From: Cephalothrix spiralis
Lineage: Eukaryota > Nemertea > Palaeonemertea > Archinemertea > Cephalotrichidae
Direction: 5' to 3'
Length of the DNA: 14,864 bases
Assembly: GCA_032353305.1 (NCBI GenBank)
Contig: JAUCNG010030008.1
Coordinates: forward strand, 1-14,864
A program made the position numbers and the translations under genes. This document shows, one piece after another, positions 8,538-14,864 of the stretch; position 1 is the first letter of the stretch; each line of letters starts with the position of its first letter. The notes under the pieces were generated by a model that did not search any database, was not told the origin of the DNA, and worked only from the letters and a program-made list of their open reading frames with translations.

Positions 8538-11500
8538 GTGAGTTTGCAACTTTTCATAATCTAAAACTTATTTTAAACTTTAAATACTCTCGCTAAATTG
8601 TCTCTAATTTAAGATTCAGTTAAATAATTGTGATAATTTGTGTTAAATTCTTTTACAAAATTGAAAAAACTAAAATTTAATTGGTATTTTACATGCAAGT
8701 GCAAGATATTAAATATACAGTTTTTGAATTTCAATTTTGGCGCATAGAACGAGATTCAAAATAATGCGGTTGTTTGGATACGCAAAACATGCAAAACGGG
8801 ATTTATGCTATATGTTTATAAACATTGTTTATGCATTAATATTACGTGATGCATTTATTATAAATACTACATGCAAATTCTGAGATTAACAAAATATTTA
8901 AATCCCCATCAAGTATTTCGCGGCAGTATTAATTTATTGGTATTGAAAGTCAAAGATTTAATATATCTGGAAAAATAGTATCGTTGTCAAATGTTTTACA
9001 TATAATCTAACGTTAAGAAATTATAATTACAATAATGATTTAACTGTATGAAGTCTAAAATGGTGTAATGATTTGTAATTATCATTAAAAAATGATCAAA
9101 ATTGATTTTAATTAAAAATGATCAAAATTGATTTTAATTAATTTGACTAATGTCAAGGGCATAAAAGTAAGATAAATCCTTTGATTAGTGGGATAACTGT
9201 TCAAATCTTTTAATGATCGAATCTAATTTCAGACAAGTTCTGGTCAGTATGGGACTTTTCAATCATCGAGTGATGAATCTCTTGACGAATACGTTAGATC
9301 TGATAGAGAAACAATACTACGTGATCCTTATCGGTTACATGGATTAAATTTCCATGTATGTTATACATTATCTTAGCTTAATACATGTAGTTTCGGTGGA
9401 AAGATGCTTTCGTATCTTAAGGAACTTTTGCTTAACCCGCCGTCCTTGGAATTGAAATTTCCTTGCTTTACGATTTACGCTTTATGAAAGGCGGCTTCAC
9501 TAGCAGGGGTTGACTGTTCTTCTTCATTCTAGTACTTCTGGATCGCCCATATACTCCCTATCAAGGGTATTGGTAGGAGATTGAATGTCTCGTTGGTGTT
9601 ATTTACGTTTATCGATGATTGATCTTATTTTCGGGGCTATGTCTTTCAGTTTTCTCATGTCGTTTTCTTCGTAGAATTGGTCATATCGTATTGATATTTG
9701 CATGTAGCTTGTCGCAGATTTGTAGACCATGGTTTTGGGTTTATATAGTCGCCCCCCGCTTACTGCATCTTAATCGACTGGACAGGTAAAAACTTTCAGT
9801 AGCAACCTTACCTTACTAAACTCAGGGTAAGACGACGCTCCGTCTTTTTGTTATACTGTGATCCGACTCCGCTCTGCCTTCTAAAGCGGAGTCACAATTT
9901 AACAAAGAGACGGAGCGTCATCTTACCCTGAGTTTAGTAAAGGTATAGCAACATATGTTCTACCGAGTTTTCGCCTTTTGACCTTTATTTTCAGAAATGG
10001 ATTTTATCGACCTTGAACATTGTAGACCCTTTACTTTTTGATTCAAAAATAATGAAATTATCATCGAGGCCCTTCCAAGTGTTTTGTGGCCTTTCCCTAG
10101 GCCCTACAGTTAGCCTATTCTTATTCATACGAAGATTGCTGCATTTTTTTTATTCAATTGGCTTTTTACGGAACGGGAAATTTTGAAAGCCGGTTCTAGG
10201 GTATAACATTATCTAGGTCATCCTTTAAGGATCTTTAAGAAACTAATCTTAATGACTCCTAAATGTTATTTCGATTAAACCATTAATGAATCAATTGACG
10301 TCGGTTGACAGGTTTCCAGGCGCAATTTTTGCATATTCAGGCACCAAGTTAATGAAGGAGGTGACACAACTCATCAATGAGTTGCAAAAAGTCGTTACGC
10401 ATCTGCCGTCTGAGTTTGATTTTTTAAGAGTGTCAAATCACAAGTGAGTCACTTGAAGAGTGCTCAACTTGATTAGGGACTATGATTGCATAGATAGATT
10501 AGTTTTTGATGCTAATATCTAAGGATTCAAGAATAGATTATTTGGTAGCAGGAATATGAAATGAAATTTCCAATTTTTAAGCGAACTGGACTAAAAAAGC
10601 AATAGCAATATCCCCACCGTGTCTCAATAATATTATAGAAAACACTTAGAATATTTCCAGTGCATTTAAATTTTTAATACAAAATTGTTAATAGTAAATT
10701 GAATAAGAAATTTTAAAAAATTAAAAAGTCATAAAAAATCACACTTTCGAGAGTCACATATTCGAGAAAGGACGTTCATTTGGGGAAATTGAACTTTTTG
10801 GTCCTTTGAGGAAATCTATGTAGGTCATGCATTTTAGACAGGTCTGCACCAAATTTATTTTATTTGAAAGAGAAGACCATGATCTCTCTAGTGTCACAAT
10901 ATGACGTCATCTGGCTGTTTCCCATGTATATTCCTGTTACAAGTATGATTTGATATATCATGCATTAATTATATATAATAATAAAAATATATTTAAAAAA
11001 TTTATATCGAAACCAAAGTTGTTCTACTGCTTACCAGCTATACATTTTTAGAAAGCTTTTCCAAAAATGTATAGACTTTGGTCTGTAGTGTGCGAAAATT
11101 TGCACATTCAACCAGCTAGCTGAATGGAATTCAGTATATATCTTGATTCAAAATCATACCCATTATCATACAATTTAGTGAATAGAAAAACGGTCCGGTA
11201 GAAGTGAAATCACTCTGGAATAAATATAAAGAAGATGCCAATTAAGCCTAAAATGTGATGTAATAAAAGTATCTATAGGGTGTGTTACATTTGCTTACTT
11301 TGTATGCTTATTTGAATTAAAATGCTGTCAAGATAGAAATGACAATAGATTTTGTGGTTTGGGTACAGTTGACACGGTCGCAGGATTCTCTATCGCATCA
11401 GCTTCTTTGTTACCTGCCAAAACCCCTGCAGTTCATCACTCTATGTACAATACCAAGTATTTTGGCACAACGTCAAATGACAATGTAAGAATTTAAATTG

Positions 11501-14500
11501 TATGTGATGGAATGGTATCGTCCTAACTGAACTTTTAATGAATCCATCGTGAAGAACTGGTATTTTCAACCTGTTTATGTGAATCAATTGTCATTTTGAC
11601 CCCCACCCTTGGGGTGTTTAAATAGATCACCAGAATCCAAATTATGACAAGGTCACGTTTCCTTTACTTTAAAGTATTTTTTGTTAATGCATGATCCCAC
11701 AATCCATAGGCCTATTTGAATTGCAATCAAAAATAATTATAATGCCTAGCGCAATATCACATTGGTTTATCAATAGTTGAATTGTAGTAAAATTTCAATT
11801 TTGGTGCATGCAAATAATTGGAAATTAGTGTTCTATATTGTGATTTTGTCCAAATTTATTCATGAGAATACATACCGTTAGCATTTTAATTTTGAAATAT
11901 TTACTGCTTCTATATTATTATTAAACTTTATATGTTTGGAATCAATGGTTAAAAATCCGATTATTAATTATTATAAAATGTATGTATATTTGCATTAATT
12001 TACATGAACAATTGAACATGTACAGTGAGAAAGAAAAAAAATCATAAATGAGTAGTGTATCACTCATCAGAGTATTCTGGAAATTAAACCGCTAAAACAA
12101 AAAATGATCATTGTAACACTGGTTGGGTTCATTCGAAAAGCGAAATGCAAAATGGTCATTGAAAATTCCCAAAAACCATATTAAATTTATTTCTCTGGTA
12201 TAACAAATAATTGAAAACGTATTATAATCTATTTTTACTGGCATTGCATGCAAAAACGCAAGCAAAAAAAACAATTATGATACGTTTTTAGTTTTTTGTT
12301 ATACCAGAGAAATAAATTTAAAATGATTTTTGGGGAATTTTAATAACCATTTCGCATTTCGCTTTTCGAATGAACCCCAACTCGTTTTGCCTATTTTTTA
12401 AATTATCGCTGCTTTAACTAATTTTAATTTCTATTAATTTCAGGTGACGTTTAGTGAAATTATTGGTGAACCAAACGATTCAGTATTCAGTTTTGACAAA
12501 GTATGGTTAACAAGTGAACGGGTACGTATGTTTATATAATTTTGTCCCCACCAAGTTTAGTTAATGAGTCCAAAGTGGCCTTATCATTTGGATTTTCTCT
12601 ACAAAATGCAGCACTTTGAAAGCCACCTGGAGAGACATAAACTTTATCAAATGGCGGAAATTATTATTTTTCAAAAATACATTCAAGGCTTAATTCAAGG
12701 TTGCGTCTTTTGAGCGGCGAAATATGATTAGAGCACCGAATGTTTTATGGGATGATAAAGCAGCAATTCCATTTGATAATTACGGGAACGAGGTTACATA
12801 AAAGGGCTCCAGTTTGCAACAATTTGGTACAATTTTAACTGTTAGTCTTCCCTATTATCGCTTAGCGCTACAAAGATAACTTACGAAATGCTGAGATCCC
12901 TACCGCGCGCAAATCTTCATTGCCTAAGCCATCTAGCGGAATAAATGCGTTTTTTGAGAATTGTTAAATATACCGCGCACGGACAAAAATCAATACCTCG
13001 GATTTCTCGGGCCGCCCCTTATTAAAGAAATTCTATGAAGTGATTTAGCGGAAGTGAGAAGCGGGAAAAGAGGATATAAAGCATATAAAGTATTTTATTA
13101 CCGCGGCTTTCCGATCTTTTGGCGTCTAGCGGAAAGACATTTTTGCTTAGCGGGAGCGGGAAATCCCACTATTTTTTATCGGGAAGCTGGAAACGTAACC
13201 CCTCCTTCAGACCCTCGGTTAATGTTGAAAATTTCTTTAATCAGTGAAAGTGGACCAAAGATATTGAGGGTTTTATAATTTCGCGTGCAGTTCATGATTT
13301 TATATGCCTGCAACAGCGAGTATACATATAACTCGTCGTTTTGTTTAGCATCTATTAGCTAATGTAAAATGAATAGATTATCAAAATGAATATAATTATT
13401 CCTTTTATGGTTCAAATCGAAATATGTCATATCCATATAACAGCTGTATCTACCGACCGTCGGGTAGCTAAAATCATATGTGCCATATGATATAGTACCC
13501 TGGTCATATACAATGTATTAGTAATATTGTTTGCAATTTTGCCATCAAATCTGTCAATAGGACATCGATAAATTATTCTAGTTTAATAACTGCTCAAACT
13601 AGTCCCTTAAAAGCGGAGGAGCCCGTGTTAATTAGTGACTGCAAAAGAAAAATTCTCTAGAAAAAAAGTATTTTTGTCATTTTTTTACCAACTCATCACG
13701 GGCATCAGGCCGCGGAAAAAAATATTTCGGACCAACTATTTAAAAGAAATACCATCGGCCGCAAAAATTTAAAATCGGAAGCGTAATGCTTAAATTGACC
13801 ATATTTTTTATGATAGAATGTTTGAACATTTAACACACCGATACTTTTTTAGATTTAAAGATTTTAGATTTGAAGAAAAAAATATAATTAAAAAAAAATT
13901 CCGCCGCGCCCCGCAATTTCAATTTTTTTTCTTCTTCTTCAAAATTTTCGTCAGCGTATCTGTAATAAACAGTTAATAACAAAAAAAAATGGACTGTAGT
14001 CTTTGTACCAACAGAAAATGCGCTATTTGCAATTGGGCAAAAATCGTTGAATATATTCCGATGGTTTAACATTTCTTAAGTCTCTATAATGTCGTGATAG
14101 AATATATAATAATATTCTGGAATACTTTGAGCACCACCAGGGACCCAGAAATATAAGATAAACCTGCGAGGCATATATAAGTATAATATCCTTGCAAAGT
14201 TGCCTATCTATTGGGACTAAAGACTTCCTTCTATGTTGAAATAAGAAAATAATCTATGAATACATCAAAGAGCAGGTTTTTTTAGTCTTCAATAGTTACA
14301 AGTTTGTTTATAAGTTTTCATCCTCGGGAGATCTTAGGACATAACCAGGCTATGGAAACTTGAACTGTAAGCTACATACCTTGATAAATGCGCGCTTCGA
14401 ATGTCTTGCTAAATAATATTGCGGATTTGAATTTTGTTTTAAAACATAACTACTCTGATTAATAAATGCGCCCTTAAAATTATGTGTTTGCCAAATCTGA

Positions 14501-14864
14501 TTTAGCCCTTTGATTCGGATGATAGTGCCTAATTCAAATTCGAAATATTATTTAGCACGGACGATCGAAGCGCGCATTTATTCGGGTGTAAGTTCTATTA
14601 GTCTCCGTTTAGTTTTAAAAAAACAACATTTTCCCCGCCTAGTGCCCCGAAAATTGATTGGTTACTTGCGAAGCTGGGTTACATAACACCGTTGGTGGCT
14701 TCTTTATATCCCTGAAGCATGGAAAATAGGGTTTTTCCAAATTCCCCTTTTAAAGAGATCTAAATATTTTCCATTCCTTTTCAGGTGTTCTTCACAGTCA
14801 AATTATGGTGTTACCGAATTCTATCCTTATTGTGCGCTGTTCCTGCCATGGTGATGTGGGGTTG
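8433..14864 (+). CDS. CAV: Caveolin, exons 1-4, cut off at the right edge
   Basis: The coding sequence is the join 8433-8537, 9233-9355, 12444-12521, 14785-14864, giving 128 residues before the window ends. From family knowledge, caveolins are hairpin membrane proteins that oligomerise and shape caveolae at the plasma membrane. In order the sequence shows an acidic, soluble N-terminus; two RDP motifs (residues 25-35 and 65-76); the caveolin signature as FSEIIGEP (residues 79-86; FEDVIAEP in vertebrates); FSFDKVW; a scaffolding-domain segment ending in LWCYR; and the start of the intramembrane segment with CAVPAMVMWG, where the Pro matches the conserved hairpin Pro of vertebrate GIP. The rest of the hairpin, the palmitoylated C-terminus and the stop lie beyond 14864. 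The ATG at 8433 sits in gaaaATGG, a good start context, four bases after a possible acceptor at 8428. All three introns are phase 0. The doubled RDP motif is unusual (see findings). A named paralogue cannot be assigned. Confidence 0.93.
9088..9140. repeat. Two tandem copies of a 26-bp unit
   Basis: The unit containing aatgatcaaaattgatttta is repeated directly with period 26 in the first caveolin intron. The unit is itself partly palindromic (tgatcaaaattgatt). The rest of that intron (8538-9232) shows nothing else. Confidence 0.7.
9233..9355 (+). CDS. CAV: Caveolin exon 2, second RDP motif (possible cassette exon)
   Basis: The acceptor is ctaatttcag ending at 9232 and the donor is ccat|gtatgt at 9356. 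The exon has 123 nt, exactly 41 codons, phase 0 on both sides. The first half is Ser/Gly/Asp/Glu-rich (SSGQYG, SSSDESLDEY) and looks disordered. The second half, TILRDPYRLHGLNFH, aligns without gaps to the RDPKHLNDDVVK segment of vertebrate caveolin and joins VTFSEIIGEP of exon 3 at the right spacing. Because it is symmetric it can be skipped without changing frame. Confidence 0.82.
9525..10215 (-). pseudogene. Possible degraded coding remnant of unknown origin
   Basis: This part of the second caveolin intron is visibly less AT-rich than its surroundings. On the minus strand one frame gives a 45-codon open stretch with an ATG (10128-9991, beginning MNKNRLTVGP) and a 56-codon open stretch (9769-9599, containing KTMVYKSATSYMQISIRYDQ). 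The two are brought into the same frame if the fold-back element at 9807-9945 and one copy of its target duplication are removed. Stops interrupt the frame repeatedly, at close to a rate chance would allow. I recognise no family. It may be an old transposon ORF or processed gene, or no gene at all. Confidence 0.3.
9807..9945. mobile_element. 139-bp snap-back MITE with 7-bp target duplication
   Basis: The arms of about 60 bp are near-perfect inverted copies around a centre of roughly ten bases (about 9874-9883): ACTAAACTCAGGGTAAGA on the left, the reverse complement on the right, then gacgctccgtct on both. TAGCAAC flanks the element on each side (9800-9806 and 9946-9952), a convincing target-site duplication. 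Nearly identical arms suggest a fairly recent insertion. It has no coding capacity. As RNA within the caveolin pre-mRNA it would form a long hairpin. Confidence 0.88.
10286..10447 (+). other. 53-codon open frame of unknown nature in caveolin intron 2
   Basis: It starts at ATG and reads MNQLTSVDRFPG, then KLMKEVTQLINELQKVV (helix-like with heptad spacing) and ends HLPSEFDFLRVSNHK before TGA. Composition is protein-like, but no family is recognised. A strong donor-like gtgagt begins at 10444. None of the acceptor-like cag sites at 10311 or 10319 would keep caveolin in phase 0, so it is unlikely to be a caveolin exon. It may belong to the same decayed element as the neighbouring minus-strand remnant. 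Confidence 0.25.
10367..10384. repeat. Short palindrome CAACTCAT/ATGAGTTG
   Basis: Eight-base arms with a two-base centre, lying inside the 53-codon frame above. Confidence 0.5.
10448..11011. other. Caveolin intron 2, no feature seen
   Basis: AT-rich intronic DNA without a recognised gene or clear repeat. Confidence 0.5.
11012..11082. repeat. Small inverted-repeat element
   Basis: ACCAAAGT (11012-11019) and CTATACATTTTT (11038-11049) face AAAAATGTATAG (11063-11074) and ACTTTGGT (11075-11082). The left arm has an 18-base interruption. This is MITE-like; a target duplication is not visible. Confidence 0.6.
11384..11484 (+). other. Candidate cryptic exon in caveolin intron 2
   Basis: An acceptor gtcgcag ends at 11383 and a donor caat|gtaaga starts at 11485; the enclosed 101 bases are clearly less AT-rich than the intron and open in two frames. 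The length is not a multiple of three, so inclusion between exons 2 and 3 would shift the frame and give TGA at the junction. It could be a poison exon, an exon of something else, or chance. No family match. Confidence 0.25.
11485..12121. other. Caveolin intron 2, no feature seen
   Basis: AT-rich intronic DNA; nothing recognised. Confidence 0.5.
12122..12381. mobile_element. Fold-back element with about 107-bp arms
   Basis: The left arm 12122-12227 and right arm 12273-12381 are inverted copies with few differences, for example TTCATTCGAAAAGCGAAATG, then TTTATTTCTCTGGTATAACA, on both. The centre is 45 bp. It ends 62 bases before caveolin exon 3. The 60-codon minus-strand frame here is a by-product of the arms. 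Confidence 0.85.
12444..12521 (+). CDS. CAV: Caveolin exon 3, signature motif and start of scaffolding domain
   Basis: The acceptor is ttaatttcag ending at 12443 and the donor is acgg|gtacgt at 12522. The exon has 26 codons, phase 0 to phase 0: VTFSEIIGEP then FSFDKVWLTSER. It corresponds to IDFEDVIAEP and HSFDGIW of human CAV1. The splice after SER cuts the scaffolding domain in two. A long fold-back element ends about 60 bases upstream of the acceptor. Confidence 0.93.
12522..14382. other. Caveolin intron 3, one GC-richer patch
   Basis: 12900-13260 is less AT-rich and has repeated TAGCGG (12934, 13046, 13127, 13148) and two GCGGGAAA words (13061, 13156), which look like E2F-type sites in form. 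A 74-codon frame at 13054-13278 lies there; it has no family I recognise. Near 13459-13495 are short palindromes (ctacc/ggtag, TCATATG/CATATGA). Otherwise AT-rich with poly-A and poly-T runs. Confidence 0.4.
14383..14583. mobile_element. Inverted-repeat element with ATAAATGCGCGCTTCGA ends
   Basis: The left arm 14383-14433 and right arm 14530-14583 match in inverted orientation over about 50 bases, including ATAAATGCGCGCTTCGA and GCTAAATAATATT. A partial third copy of the end (AATAAATGCGCCC) sits inside at 14461, hinting at a nested or rearranged copy. AATAAATGCG also occurs alone at 12940. It has no coding capacity. Confidence 0.75.
14584..14784. other. End of caveolin intron 3
   Basis: Short non-coding stretch ending in the pyrimidine-rich acceptor at 14784. 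Confidence 0.5.
14785..14864 (+). CDS. CAV: Caveolin exon 4, partial; scaffolding and intramembrane segment
   Basis: The acceptor is ttccttttcag ending at 14784. It has 26 codons and two bases to the window end: VFFTVKLWCYR, then ILSLLCAVPAMVMWG. These match TFTVTKYWFYR and LLSALFGIPMALIWG of human CAV1. The hydrophobic run with a central Pro is the first half of the membrane hairpin. The exon continues off the window, and a base insertion or deletion cannot be judged there. Confidence 0.92.
   Translation, partial: MFFTVKLWCYRILSLLCAVPAMVMWG

Noticed and set aside
10286-10447. 53-codon frame as a normal caveolin exon
   Set aside because: Neither nearby acceptor keeps phase 0, and the peptide has no place in the caveolin alignment, where exons 2 and 3 already join seamlessly.
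12092-12274. 60-codon minus-strand frame
   Set aside because: It lies in the left arm and centre of a fold-back element.
13830-14072. 80-codon minus-strand frame
   Set aside because: Low-complexity Lys/Phe-rich translation of poly-A and poly-T runs.
1-14864. CRISPR arrays, operons, bacterial promoters or ribosome binding sites
   Set aside because: The window is clearly eukaryotic, with GT-AG introns interrupting two animal genes, and no regularly spaced direct repeats were seen.

Overview
This is a eukaryotic, intron-rich window that is AT-rich (roughly one third G+C by eye). It looks like an invertebrate animal: it carries two animal genes in multi-exon form on the + strand and many small transposon-like inverted repeats, including one tRNA-derived SINE-like element. 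The sequence does not let me name the phylum. All exon calls below come from reading splice sites, reading-frame phase and protein similarity by eye; nothing was run.

Layout: 1-1402 is an upstream intron containing a tRNA-like/SINE insertion (about 250-600, minus strand) and a short transposon with terminal inverted repeats (745-1196). 1403-4129 is the C-terminal part of WRAP73 (WDR8), a WD-repeat protein of centrosome and spindle, as five exons ending in a stop codon; its N-terminal exons lie outside the window. 4130-8428 is its 3' flank plus intergenic DNA, with two doubtful small ORFs, a possible 45-nt untranslated exon at 6396-6440, a hairpin at 6787-6845 and a large fold-back element at 7335-7736. 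8433-14864 is the 5' two thirds of a caveolin gene: four exons, all joined in phase 0, running off the right edge inside the intramembrane hairpin. Its second and third introns (3.1 and 2.3 kb) hold several fold-back elements, a patch of degraded coding-looking sequence and candidate cryptic exons.

The most interesting observation is in the caveolin gene. The short 'RDP' motif that precedes the caveolin signature occurs twice, at the very end of exon 1 and again at the very end of exon 2, and both exons end in phase 0. Exon 1 can therefore join exon 3 directly, or through exon 2, and either product reads as caveolin. This looks like a partial exon duplication that created a cassette exon with an alternative N-terminal oligomerisation segment. 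WRAP73 and caveolin are not known to act together; they are simply neighbours in the same orientation.
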